From: Mesorhizobium ciceri WSM4083
GTDB lineage: Bacteria; Pseudomonadota; Alphaproteobacteria; Rhizobiales; Rhizobiaceae
NCBI RefSeq assembly: GCF_000519305.1
Contig: NZ_KI912610.1
Span: 901,949-965,948 of the forward strand
DNA: 64,000 nt
Direction: 5' to 3'
How positions within the stretch are numbered: the stretch's first letter is position 1; every line of letters begins with the position of its first letter. The notes under the pieces are model-generated. The model saw only the letters and a program-made list of their open reading frames with translations, made no database searches and was not told where the DNA came from. This document shows positions 41,586 through 49,727 of this stretch, in pieces. Position numbers and translations under genes: made by a program.

Positions 41586-42428
41586 CTAGTCCGACCTTGG
41601 ATCGAGAATGTCGCGCAAGCCGTCGCCGATGAAGTTGAAGCCGAGCACGATGGTGAGGATGGCGACGCCCGGACCGAAGGCGATCCACCATTGGTAGAAA
41701 TGGACGGCGCCATCGGAGATCATCGACCCCCATTCGGGGGTCGGCGGCGTGGCGCCGAGACCGATGAAGCTGAGCGACGCGGCAAGCAGCACGACCTGGC
41801 CAAGATCCATGGTCGCGCTGATCAGCACCGGGGTCCAGCAAAGCGGCAATATGTGCGTGAGCAGCACGCGGCGCGGCCTGGCGCCGGCGGCGATCGCCGC
41901 CTCGACATGTTCGCGCTCCTTCACCTCCAGCACCTGCGCCCGCATCAGCCGGGCGTAGACCGGCCACCAGACCAGCACCATGGCGATGGCCGCATTGCCG
42001 AGGCCTGGTCCGAGCGACGCCGCGACGGCCATGGCCAGCAGCATCGGCGGGAACGACAAGGTGACGTCGACAAGCCGCATGATCGCCGCACCGGTCAGCC
42101 CGCCGACGAAGCCGGAAATGGCGCCGAGCAGCGAGCCGATGATGACGGCCGAAACGACGACCAGAACCGCGATCGGCAGCGAATGCGCCGCCCCGTGCAA
42201 GGTGCGGGCCAGCACATCGCGGCCGAGTGCGTCGGTGCCCAGCCAGTGCGCCCAGCTCGGCGGCTGCAAGCGGCGCGCCACCATTTCGAGCGGATCGAAT
42301 TGCACGACCAGATTGGCGAAGACGGTCATGAACAGCCAGAACAGGATGACGACCGTGCCGATGACCAATGGCGCGGTCAGCCATTCAGGAACAGCGGCGG
42401 AATGGGATTTGGTTGTGACCGCCGACAT
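41586..42428 (-). CDS. Dpp/Opp-type ABC transporter permease (C type)
   Basis: A 280-residue permease with an N-terminal membrane anchor (VIGTVVILFWLFMTVFANLVV), the DALGRDVLARTLHGA motif after it, and five further segments. The EAA loop that docks the ATPase is around AAIAAGARPRRVLLTHILP. It overlaps the B-type permease stop by one base. Confidence 0.9.
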   Translation of the reverse strand: MSAVTTKSHSAAVPEWLTAPLVIGTVVILFWLFMTVFANLVVQFDPLEMVARRLQPPSWAHWLGTDALGRDVLARTLHGAAHSLPIAVLVVVSAVIIGSLLGAISGFVGGLTGAAIMRLVDVTLSFPPMLLAMAVAASLGPGLGNAAIAMVLVWWPVYARLMRAQVLEVKEREHVEAAIAAGARPRRVLLTHILPLCWTPVLISATMDLGQVVLLAASLSFIGLGATPPTPEWGSMISDGAVHFYQWWIAFGPGVAILTIVLGFNFIGDGLRDILDPRSD

Positions 42429-43441
42429 CAGCTCAACCTCACACGCGGATTGGCCACGACGTAGAGGATGTCGGTGATGAGGTTGGTGATCAGGAAGGCA
42501 AGGCCGCCGACGATGGTGACGCCGATGATTGCCGGGAAGTCGAGCGCGCGCGCCGCCTCGACGGCATAGGAGCCCATGCCCGGCCAGGAGAAGATGGTTT
42601 CGGTCAGCACCGCGCCGGTGATCAGATAGGCGAAGGAATAGCCGATGACGGTCAAGGTCGGCACCATGGTGTTGCGCAATGCGTGAACAATGACGACGCG
42701 GAATTCGCTCGCCCCCTTGGCGCGCGCGGTGAGCACGAACTCGCGGCTCATCACATCCAGCATGTTGGCGCGCACCAGCCGCGATATGGTGCCGGAAACC
42801 GTCCAGCCGAGGACGAAGGCCGGCAGAAGCAGGTGCCAGAGGGCGTCCTTGAAGACGGTCCAGTCGCCGGCCAGCAGCGAGTCGATGGTGAGGAAACCGG
42901 TGATGCCGGGCGGCAATGCCAGGCGGGCATCGACCCTGCCCGGCCCCGGCAGCCAGTTCAGCGTGACCGAGAAGATGAACAACAGGCCGAGCCCCGACCA
43001 GAACACGGGCAGCGACGAGCCGAACAAGGCGAACAGCCGCGCGCCATGGTCGATCAGGCTGTTGCGAAAATAGGCGGCCAGCACACCAAGCACGATGCCG
43101 AGCGTGGTGCCGAAGATCATCGCGGCGAAAACCAGTTCGAGCGTTGCCGGCAAGCGGTAGAGAATGTCGGTGCCGACATTGCGCTTGGTGATGAAGGAGG
43201 TGCCAAGATCGCCGCTCAGCAGATTACCGAGATATATCATATAGCGTTCCGGCAAGGGCCGATCGAGACCCCAGCGCGCCTTGGCCGCGGCGACGACTTC
43301 CGGGTTGCTCATCTGCTGTTCGGCAACAATGGCGGTCAGGGGATCGCCCTTGGTCACCGTGGTGATCAGGAAGGCGATGGTGACGATGCCGAGCACCAGA
43401 AACGGCATTGCGATAAGCCGGCGCAAAATATAGCGAGACAC
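42428..43441 (-). CDS. Dpp/Opp-type ABC transporter permease (B type)
   Basis: A 337-residue permease with N-terminal SRYILRRLIAMPFLVLGIVTIAFLI and six membrane segments. The EAA loop is LTARAKGASEFRVVIVHALRN. GTG at 43441 is chosen because DppB proteins start with this helix and GAAGG lies 8 bases upstream. A longer frame to 43540 would run through the palindromic control region. First gene of the leftward importer operon. Its 5' part contains TATATGATATATC (complement of 43231-43243), which equals 13 bases of the GntR-type site at 33893. Confidence 0.88.
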   Translation of the reverse strand: MSRYILRRLIAMPFLVLGIVTIAFLITTVTKGDPLTAIVAEQQMSNPEVVAAAKARWGLDRPLPERYMIYLGNLLSGDLGTSFITKRNVGTDILYRLPATLELVFAAMIFGTTLGIVLGVLAAYFRNSLIDHGARLFALFGSSLPVFWSGLGLLFIFSVTLNWLPGPGRVDARLALPPGITGFLTIDSLLAGDWTVFKDALWHLLLPAFVLGWTVSGTISRLVRANMLDVMSREFVLTARAKGASEFRVVIVHALRNTMVPTLTVIGYSFAYLITGAVLTETIFSWPGMGSYAVEAARALDFPAIIGVTIVGGLAFLITNLITDILYVVANPRVRLS

Positions 43442-43510
43442 GTGGCTACCTTCACAAGGAGGGGCTTCGTAAGATGGCACAAGGCGCTGGGACATGCCAT
43501 CGATGGAAGC

Positions 43511-43543
43511 ATATTGACAGCCCGCGAAAGCCGCTGTCAATAT
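43511..43543. promoter_or_regulatory. Perfect 11-bp inverted repeat in divergent importer/IclR promoter
   Basis: ATATTGACAGC (43511-43521) and GCTGTCAATAT (43533-43543) are exact inverted copies around an 11-bp spacer. Each arm contains TTGACA, one reading right toward the IclR gene and one reading left toward the importer genes. This suggests either two symmetric promoters or an operator embedded in them. It directly abuts the IclR-type 21-mer. Confidence 0.6.
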
Positions 43544-43564
43544 AAATGGAATTTAATTTCATTT
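43544..43564. promoter_or_regulatory. IclR-type operator candidate in front of the IclR gene
   Basis: A 21-bp near-palindrome with core TGGAATTTAATTTCA, 16 bases before the first possible IclR start (43581) and about 100 bases before the importer permease start. Inverted, it is 20/21 identical to 29864-29884. The position suits autoregulation plus control of the importer operon. Confidence 0.62.
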
Positions 43565-43580
43565 TTGATCGATTGCGCCG

Positions 43581-44438
43581 GTGGCACCGGCCCGACAGGC
43601 GGACGACGCCGCCAGAAAGACCAGCAGCGTGCGCAAACGAGCGACCAGGGACGAGACGGAGCTTGAAGGCGAAGGCGGGCAGCTTTCGTCGTCGCTGGTG
43701 CGCGGGCTCGGCATCCTGCGCGCCTTCCGGCCGGGCGACGCCTCGCTCGGCAACCAGGACATCATTGCCCGCACCGGCCTGCCTAAAGCCACGGTTTCGC
43801 GCATCACCTATACGCTGAGCGCGCTCGGCTATCTCCTCTACGACAAGGACCTCGGCCGCTACAGCCTGGGACCGGCTACCGTGGCGCTGGGCTATTCGGC
43901 GCTCAGTTCGAGCGCCGTCGTTCACGTCGCCAGGCCGCTGATGCAGCCGCTGGCCGATTTGACGGGTGCGGCGGTGGCGCTCGGCACGCGCGACAGCCTC
44001 AACATGGTCTATCTCGCCAACTGCCGGTCGGAGAGCCTTGTCACGCTGCGGCTCAATCCAGGCTCCTATCTGCCTATCTGGAAGACATCGATGGGACTGG
44101 CCTATGCGGCGGCCCTTTCACCCGAGGATCGCGCCGACCTTGTGCGGGCTTTGCAGGAGGCGGAGCCGGACAAGACAGCTATGATCGCGACGGCGATCGA
44201 CGATGCGATCGCCCAATATGCAGAGAAGGGCTATGTGACGTCGTTCGGCGCCTGGCACAGCTACATCCATGCAGTCGGCGTGCCGTTCCGCCCGCGTGAC
44301 GGCTCGCCACTGGTTGCCATCACCTGCGGCGGCATCGGCGAGATCATCACCGAGGACCGCGCGCATGCCGAGATCGGACCGGCGCTGGTGGCGATGGTGA
44401 AAGCACTGGGCAGTGAACTTGAGGGAAATCCCGGATAG
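43581..44438 (+). CDS. IclR-family transcriptional regulator
   Basis: A 285-residue regulator (or 269 from GTG at 43629). The N-terminal winged helix is SSSLVRGLGILRAFRPGDASLGNQDIIARTGLPKATVSRITYTLSALGYL. The C-terminal effector domain has the IclR pattern (YLANCRSESLVTLRL, SMGLAYAAALSPEDR, FGAWHSYIHAVGVPF). It is divergent from the Dpp-type importer operon and close to a 21-bp palindrome repeated at the E1 gene, so it probably controls both units. The effector is likely a substrate or intermediate of the island. Confidence 0.85.
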   Translation: MAPARQADDAARKTSSVRKRATRDETELEGEGGQLSSSLVRGLGILRAFRPGDASLGNQDIIARTGLPKATVSRITYTLSALGYLLYDKDLGRYSLGPATVALGYSALSSSAVVHVARPLMQPLADLTGAAVALGTRDSLNMVYLANCRSESLVTLRLNPGSYLPIWKTSMGLAYAAALSPEDRADLVRALQEAEPDKTAMIATAIDDAIAQYAEKGYVTSFGAWHSYIHAVGVPFRPRDGSPLVAITCGGIGEIITEDRAHAEIGPALVAMVKALGSELEGNPG

Positions 44439-44570
44439 CGGGATTGGCCCAGACGATGGGCCTCGCATGCCGGCTTGAACTTGCCTGATGGTGACCGCAC
44501 AGTCGCAGTCGATGGTATGGCGGTCGCGCGTCGTCAGTGTCCATAGGGTTCAGGTGACGGGGGGAATTGG

Positions 44571-45323
44571 ATGCCGATGAATTTTGCAGGACGATTCAAC
44601 GGTCGGGCGGCGGTCATCACCGGCGGCGCATCGGGCATTGGTTTGGCAGTGGCGCAGAGAATCGTCGAGGAGGGTGGACGGGTTTCGGTGTGGGATCGCG
44701 ATCCTGCCCAGATCGAACAGGCCAAGGCCGTCATCCCCAGCCTTCACGGTATCGCTATCGACGTTGCCGATGCCGCCGGTGTGGAGCGCGCTGCACGATC
44801 GACGCTCGAAGCGCTTGGCGGTGTCGATATCCTGGTCACCAGTGCCGCGATCACCGGCCCCAACATGACGACCTGGAATTATACGACCGAGGATTGGCAG
44901 AAGGTCATCGACATCAACATCAACGGCGTCTTCTACTGCAACAAGGCACTCGTGCCGCACATGCTCGAGCGCAACTATGGCCGCATCGTCAACATCGCCT
45001 CGATTGCCGGCAAGGAAGGCAATCCCAACGCCTCCGCCTACAGCACCTCGAAGGCCGCGGTGATCGGCCTGACCAAGTCGCTCGGCAAGGAACTGGCCAA
45101 GACCAGGGTGACGGTCAATTGCGTGACGCCGGCGGCCGTACGCACCGCGATCTTCAAGCAGATGAGCCAGGAACACATCGACTTCATGCTGTCCAAGATC
45201 CCGATGGCGCGCTTTGGCGAGGTCGACGAGGTGGCGGCGCTGATCTGCTGGATCGCCTCGGAAGAGTGTTCGTTCACGACGGCCGCCGTGTTCGATGTTT
45301 CCGGCGGCCGCGCCACCTACTGA
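44571..45323 (+). CDS. SDR-family oxidoreductase
   Basis: A 250-residue short-chain dehydrogenase. Cofactor motif TGGASGIGLAVA, conserved Asn region (NININGVF), active-site Ser in NIASIAGK and Tyr-x3-Lys in AYSTSKAAVIGL. Similar in style to sugar-acid and 2-keto-3-deoxy-fuconate dehydrogenases, which fits the kinase and aldolase genes in the same island. It follows the IclR gene by 132 bases and may be in the same transcription unit. Substrate not determined. Confidence 0.85.
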   Translation: MPMNFAGRFNGRAAVITGGASGIGLAVAQRIVEEGGRVSVWDRDPAQIEQAKAVIPSLHGIAIDVADAAGVERAARSTLEALGGVDILVTSAAITGPNMTTWNYTTEDWQKVIDININGVFYCNKALVPHMLERNYGRIVNIASIAGKEGNPNASAYSTSKAAVIGLTKSLGKELAKTRVTVNCVTPAAVRTAIFKQMSQEHIDFMLSKIPMARFGEVDEVAALICWIASEECSFTTAAVFDVSGGRATY

Positions 45324-45442
45324 GGCAGAGCGAATCTCAATTCCGCGTGACGGTGCAACGAACGGGAGCGCACGGGCGTATAGTCCCAGACTTCGAATCG
45401 ACAATGACGCAACGAAGCTAAGATGGGAAATCATGACAGGGG

Positions 45443-46822
45443 ATGCAGCCATCCGGCGGGAGCTTGCTTCTTTTGCTTAGAGCGGAGCCTGCCGCACTGT
45501 CCGATGACGAGCTTCTGGACCGCTATCAGCGCGCCGCCTTCGACTATTTCATCGAGAACGTGAACCCCGAAAACGGACTGGTCGCCGACACGTCGCGGCC
45601 GAATTCGCCGGCCAGCATCGCTGTGGTCGGCTTCGCACTGTCCTGCTATCCGGTCGGTGTCGAGCGCGGCTGGATGGCGCGCGATGCCGCCGCGAAGCTG
45701 ACGCTGGCAGCGCTGCGTTTCTTCTCGACCAGCCCGCAAGGCAATGGCGACGAGGTCACCGGTCACAAGGGTTTTTACTATCATTTCCTCGATATGCGGA
45801 CCGGCCTGCGCGTCTGGCGCTGCGAACTGTCGATGGTGGATACGGCATTGCTGATATCAGGCATGCTGGTGGCTAGCGCCTATTTCTCCGGCGACAATGG
45901 CGAAGAAGCCGAAATCCGCCAACTGGCCGAGACGCTCTACCGGCGCGTCGACTGGCGGTGGGCACAAGGCTCAAGCCCGACGCTCCGGCAAGGCTGGAAG
46001 CCAAAGAGCGGCTTTCTGCATTATGGCTGGGAGGGCTACAACGAAGCGACGATCCTGTACGTGCTGTCGATGGCCTCGCCCGACAGCCCGACTTCGGACA
46101 ACAGCTACGAGGGCTGGACGGCGACCTATCAGTGGGAAAACATCTACGGCTATGACGTGCTGTATGGCGGTCCGCTGTTCATGCACCAGTTCTCGCATGC
46201 CTGGATCGATTTCGCCGGCATCCGCGACGCCTTCATGCGCGAGAAGAACTCGGACTATTTCGAAAACAGCCGCCGCTCGACCTATCTGCATCGCGACTAT
46301 GCGCGCCACAACCCTTACAGCTATAGCGGCTACGACGAGAACCTTTGGGGGCTTTCGGCGGGCGACGGGCCAGGCGGTTTTCGCACCAGCGTGGAGCGAC
46401 AGCGCCGACGGTTTTCCGGCTATGCCGCGCGCGGCGCGCCGTTCGGGCCCGATGACGGGACGATCGCGCCTTGGTCCTATCCGGCATCACTGCCTTTCGC
46501 CCCGGAGATCTGCCTGGCGGCGCTGCGCCATCTCGGTGATCGCTACCCCGAGGTGATCGACAATTTCCGGTTGCCGAGCGGCTTCAATCCGACATTGGCG
46601 AACCGGCGTAAATTCGGGAGGCACGGCTGGGTGTCGGAAGGCCACTACGGGCTGGATCAAGGCATCGTGGCGTTGATGATCGAGAACCATCGGTCGGGGT
46701 TGATCTGGAGACTGATGCGGTCAAACCGGCACATCCGCAACGGCCTGCGCAAGGCCGGATTCAATGGCGGCTGGCTGTCTCAGCCGGCAAGCCCGGCGTC
46801 AGGTGGCGGCGATGTCGCGTGA
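45443..46822 (+). CDS. PF10091-type glycosidase (glucoamylase/GH144-like)
   Basis: A 459-residue protein with an (alpha/alpha)6-barrel-type pattern of the PF10091 family: YQRAAFDYFIENVNPENGLVADTSRP, GKGFYYHFLDM-like VTGHKGFYYHFLDM, HYGWEGYNEATILYVLSMASP, HQFSHAWIDFAGIRD and HGWVSEGHYGLDQGIVALMIENHRSG. The family includes GH144 endo-beta-1,2-glucanases and domains of cyclic beta-1,2-glucan synthases, so a role on rhizobial beta-1,2-glucan is plausible. No clear signal peptide is seen from this start, which is odd for a glycan hydrolase. The 3' end overlaps the next gene by 11 bases. Confidence 0.75.
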   Translation: MQPSGGSLLLLLRAEPAALSDDELLDRYQRAAFDYFIENVNPENGLVADTSRPNSPASIAVVGFALSCYPVGVERGWMARDAAAKLTLAALRFFSTSPQGNGDEVTGHKGFYYHFLDMRTGLRVWRCELSMVDTALLISGMLVASAYFSGDNGEEAEIRQLAETLYRRVDWRWAQGSSPTLRQGWKPKSGFLHYGWEGYNEATILYVLSMASPDSPTSDNSYEGWTATYQWENIYGYDVLYGGPLFMHQFSHAWIDFAGIRDAFMREKNSDYFENSRRSTYLHRDYARHNPYSYSGYDENLWGLSAGDGPGGFRTSVERQRRRFSGYAARGAPFGPDDGTIAPWSYPASLPFAPEICLAALRHLGDRYPEVIDNFRLPSGFNPTLANRRKFGRHGWVSEGHYGLDQGIVALMIENHRSGLIWRLMRSNRHIRNGLRKAGFNGGWLSQPASPASGGGDVA

Positions 46823-48344
46823 CCGGACCAGGACCACCGCCTTTCCTGTCGATCACAACGACATCGAGTTGATCAAGAGCGCCCATCCGCCGCACTGGAA
46901 GAACCCGCAGCCGGACGGTCCCTACAACCTCGTCGTCATCGGTGCCGGGCCGGCTGGGCTGACCGCCGCCTACGAGGCGGCCGGCCTCGGCGCAAAGGTC
47001 GCGCTCATCGAGCGCAACCTGATCGGCGGAACTTGCGTCAATGTCGGTTGCATCCCGTCGAAGTCGATCATCCGCACCGCAAGGCTTTATGCCGACATGC
47101 GCGATGCCCAGAATTTCGGCGGCGACATGCCGGACCGTCTTCACGTCGATTTTCAGCGCGCCATGACGCGGATGCGGCAGATCCGGCAGCGGATCAGCCG
47201 TGCCGATTCGGCAGCGGGCCTGGTTTCCGAAGGCATCGACCTTTATTTCGGCGAAGCGCGGTTTTCCGGACGGGACGCTGTCACGGTCGCCGGACAAACC
47301 TTGCGTTTCAGGAAGGCGCTGGTCGCGACGGGGGCGCGGGCGAGCCTGCCGACGATTCCAGGCCTTGCCGAAACCGGCTATCTCAGCAACGAAACCATGT
47401 TCGATCTCACGGAGTGTCCCAAGCGGCTTCTGGTCATCGGCGGCGGGCCGCTCGGTTGCGAGGCGGCGCAGGCCTTCTGCCTGCTGGGCGCCAAGGTCAT
47501 CCAGGCGCAGCGCGAACCGATGTTCCTGCCCGGCGAGGAACGCGATGCCGCCCAGATCCTTTCGGACGCGCTGGCGCGCGAAGGTGTCGAGGTTCGCCTC
47601 AACACCGAGGTGGTGGCGGTACGAACGGAAGGCGGCAAGAAGCTCGCCGACCTGGTGTGCGACGACATCACGACAACGATTTCCGTCGACGAGATCATCA
47701 CCGGCATCGGCCGATCGCCCAATGTCGACGGTCTCGACCTGGAGAACGCCGGGGTGGCATATGATGCCGACGGCATCAAGGTGGACGATTATCTCCGAAC
47801 CGCCAATCCACGCATCTATGCGGCGGGCGACGTCTGCCTCGCCTACAAATTCACCCATACCGCCGAGGCGACAGCCCGCATGGTCGTGCGCAATGCCCTG
47901 TTTCTCGGACGCAGGAAACTGAGCGAGTTGGTCATTCCGTGGTGCACCTATACCGATCCGGAGATCGCCCATGTCGGCCTCTATCCGGCGGAGGCACGCC
48001 AGAACGGCATCCCGGTCAAGACTTATACAGTGCTGATGCACGATGTCGCCCGTGCGGTGATGGACGGCGAGGAAGAGGGTTTCGTGAAAATCCACGTCAG
48101 GGAGGGCTCCGACCGCATCCTGGGCGCCACGGTCGTCGCCAGCCATGCCGGCGAGATGATCAATGCGGTGTCGCTGGCGATCAAATCGGGCATGGGATTG
48201 CGCGCGCTGGCCGACGTCATCCATCCCTTTCCGACGCAGGCGCAAGGCATCAAGATGGCCGGCGACGCCTATCGGCGGACAAGGCTCACCTCATCGTGGA
48301 AGCATCTGGCCGGCCGCTGGTTGGCGTGGTCCAGGCGATGGTGA
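46812..48344 (+). CDS. Mercuric-reductase-like pyridine nucleotide-disulfide oxidoreductase
   Basis: A 510-residue flavoprotein. FAD loop VVIGAGPAGLTAAYEAAGLGAKVALIE, redox-active pair in GGTCVNVGCIPSKSIIRTA, NAD loop LVIGGGPLGCEAAQAFCLLGA, FAD contact YAAGDVC, and the C-terminal His region IHPFPTQAQGIKMAGD. It lacks the N-terminal metal-binding domain and the C-terminal Cys pair of true MerA, so mercury resistance is unlikely. It belongs to the MerA-like orphan oxidoreductases often found with membrane or glycan genes. Translation is coupled to the glycosidase gene. Confidence 0.82.
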   Translation: MSRDRTRTTAFPVDHNDIELIKSAHPPHWKNPQPDGPYNLVVIGAGPAGLTAAYEAAGLGAKVALIERNLIGGTCVNVGCIPSKSIIRTARLYADMRDAQNFGGDMPDRLHVDFQRAMTRMRQIRQRISRADSAAGLVSEGIDLYFGEARFSGRDAVTVAGQTLRFRKALVATGARASLPTIPGLAETGYLSNETMFDLTECPKRLLVIGGGPLGCEAAQAFCLLGAKVIQAQREPMFLPGEERDAAQILSDALAREGVEVRLNTEVVAVRTEGGKKLADLVCDDITTTISVDEIITGIGRSPNVDGLDLENAGVAYDADGIKVDDYLRTANPRIYAAGDVCLAYKFTHTAEATARMVVRNALFLGRRKLSELVIPWCTYTDPEIAHVGLYPAEARQNGIPVKTYTVLMHDVARAVMDGEEEGFVKIHVREGSDRILGATVVASHAGEMINAVSLAIKSGMGLRALADVIHPFPTQAQGIKMAGDAYRRTRLTSSWKHLAGRWLAWSRRW

Positions 48345-48390
48345 CATTCCGGCAGCCTGCCGCAGCTCAAGCCAGGATTGAGAGCGGCTG

Positions 48391-48690
48391 ATGGCGCTTT
48401 CCCGGCACAAGCTGCCGATCGATGTCGTTCCAAACGGAATTCCTCACGCAGGGCACAGTCCCGAAACGCTGCCCGCCGAGCCCGGATCCGGCAAAAGCTT
48501 TCCGCTGGTCCTGTTCATCGGCCATCGCATCAAGCGGTTTGGGCAAGGTTCGGCCCCCAAGCCATCCGCGATGCCGTCCGCGGCGGGCTGGGGGTGGACG
48601 AGGCTGGCGCATGATCCCTGCCTCCACCAGATATGGAGGAGCGACATCGCTCTACATGCTTGCAGGAGCCCCGCTTCGCACAGCGTTTGA
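48391..48690 (+). pseudogene. Possible remnant of a GT4 glycosyltransferase
   Basis: In the 369-base gap between two genes, one frame reads IDVVPNGIPHAG and then FPLVLFIGHRIKRFGQG, a pairing typical of the middle of GT4 glycosyltransferases (VVPNGI..., then LFVG-R-KG). After a shift of frame, AIRDAVRGGLGVDE and then STRYGGATSLYMLAGAPLRT can be read. This may be a decayed, frameshifted fragment. It is short and without motif-level proof, so chance similarity is a real alternative. No intact gene is seen in the gap. Confidence 0.25.
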
Positions 48691-48713
48691 CCGGAATTTC
48701 GTGGCCTGCCCTA

Positions 48714-49697
48714 TCAGGATGCGCGCTGAAGTTCTTGCCGAATGGGCTCGAGATAGGCTTGTGGATGCAAGCGCCCCCAAACATGGTCCCGGTCAGTCAG
48801 ATGCGCGACCTGCTCTATCCAGCGCCTCGGCGCATCGGGGTCCCTGACCTCGTGCCAGTCGTCGAGGATAATGACCGGCAGGCCCTGGTAGAGCGGGTCG
48901 AGCGGCGAGGTCCTGGTGACGACGATGCAGCCGAGATAAAACAGCTCCCACGTCCTATGGCAGTCCAGGCCGTTGCCTTCGGTGGACAGCACAAGCGGGT
49001 ATTGCGAGTACAGTTGCCAGATCGAGCGCTGCGAGACGCGTTTCGTCAGGAAATCGACATGCGGACATCCGCCCAGGGCATCAAGCAGTTCCCGGCGCTG
49101 TCTCGAGCCATTGCTGATGCTGAAATCAGAAAACAGCCTCGGCGGGCGGCGGCCCACATGATCCTGCCGGGCGCGTATGATTTCCAGTTGCTTCACAAGC
49201 GCTGCCGGCGTGGTAAGGGACCGAGGTGTGTGAAGATCGAGCCCAATCGGAAAAGGCTTGATCCTTGGATGAGTGCCATCACAATTCTGACTGTACCAGG
49301 AGACTAGGAAAGGGTTGGCGAGAAGCTGGTCGACGGTGCCCTTCGCCAGATCCGACGGCACCGAAGCATCCCCATCGGTCGTCAGCAGCGTGAACGGTGC
49401 CGTGATCGTCGGCAGCACGATCCTGACGAACGTGTCGAGGTCGCAGGTTTGAGCATCCCTGGACAAGGTGCTCAGGCGCAGCCAGACGATGCCGTGCGCA
49501 CCGCTAAAGTGTTGGCGGAAAAATGCCTCGCTCTGTGTCGATGCAGTTGGCGCGCAGCGGTACCAGGGTGGCCCGGCGAAATCGCAGAAATGCCCGATGC
49601 CCTGGGACCACAGCACGGGCGGAACGCCGAGAAACCTCAGCGCCTTGGGATAGACGGCTCTTTTCACGCGGTCCCATCGCAACTTGGCCATCGACAA
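48714..49697 (-). CDS. Exostosin/glycosyltransferase-like protein
   Basis: A 327-residue protein without signal peptide. The C-terminal half has a GT-B-like nucleotide-sugar region: YPLVLSTEGNGLDCHRTWELFYLGCIVVTRTSPLDPLYQGLPVIILDDW, in the style of exostosin-like and RXYLT1-like glycosyltransferases where a conserved Glu/His-Arg segment precedes GCIPV. The N-terminal half (FTLLTTDGDASVPSD, NPFLVSWYSQNCDGTHPRIKPFPIGLDLHT) fits the acceptor domain. It probably modifies a surface glycan. It is isolated from the main EPS locus by 26 kb. Start at 49697 (MSMAKLRW). Confidence 0.6.
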   Translation of the reverse strand: MSMAKLRWDRVKRAVYPKALRFLGVPPVLWSQGIGHFCDFAGPPWYRCAPTASTQSEAFFRQHFSGAHGIVWLRLSTLSRDAQTCDLDTFVRIVLPTITAPFTLLTTDGDASVPSDLAKGTVDQLLANPFLVSWYSQNCDGTHPRIKPFPIGLDLHTPRSLTTPAALVKQLEIIRARQDHVGRRPPRLFSDFSISNGSRQRRELLDALGGCPHVDFLTKRVSQRSIWQLYSQYPLVLSTEGNGLDCHRTWELFYLGCIVVTRTSPLDPLYQGLPVIILDDWHEVRDPDAPRRWIEQVAHLTDRDHVWGRLHPQAYLEPIRQELQRAS

Positions 49698-49727
49698 CCC
49701 CTAGCCTGGATGCATCAACGCCAGGCG

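Noticed and set aside
46812..48344. Mercury resistance (merA)
   Set aside because: No metal-binding N-terminal domain, no C-terminal Cys pair and no other mer genes.
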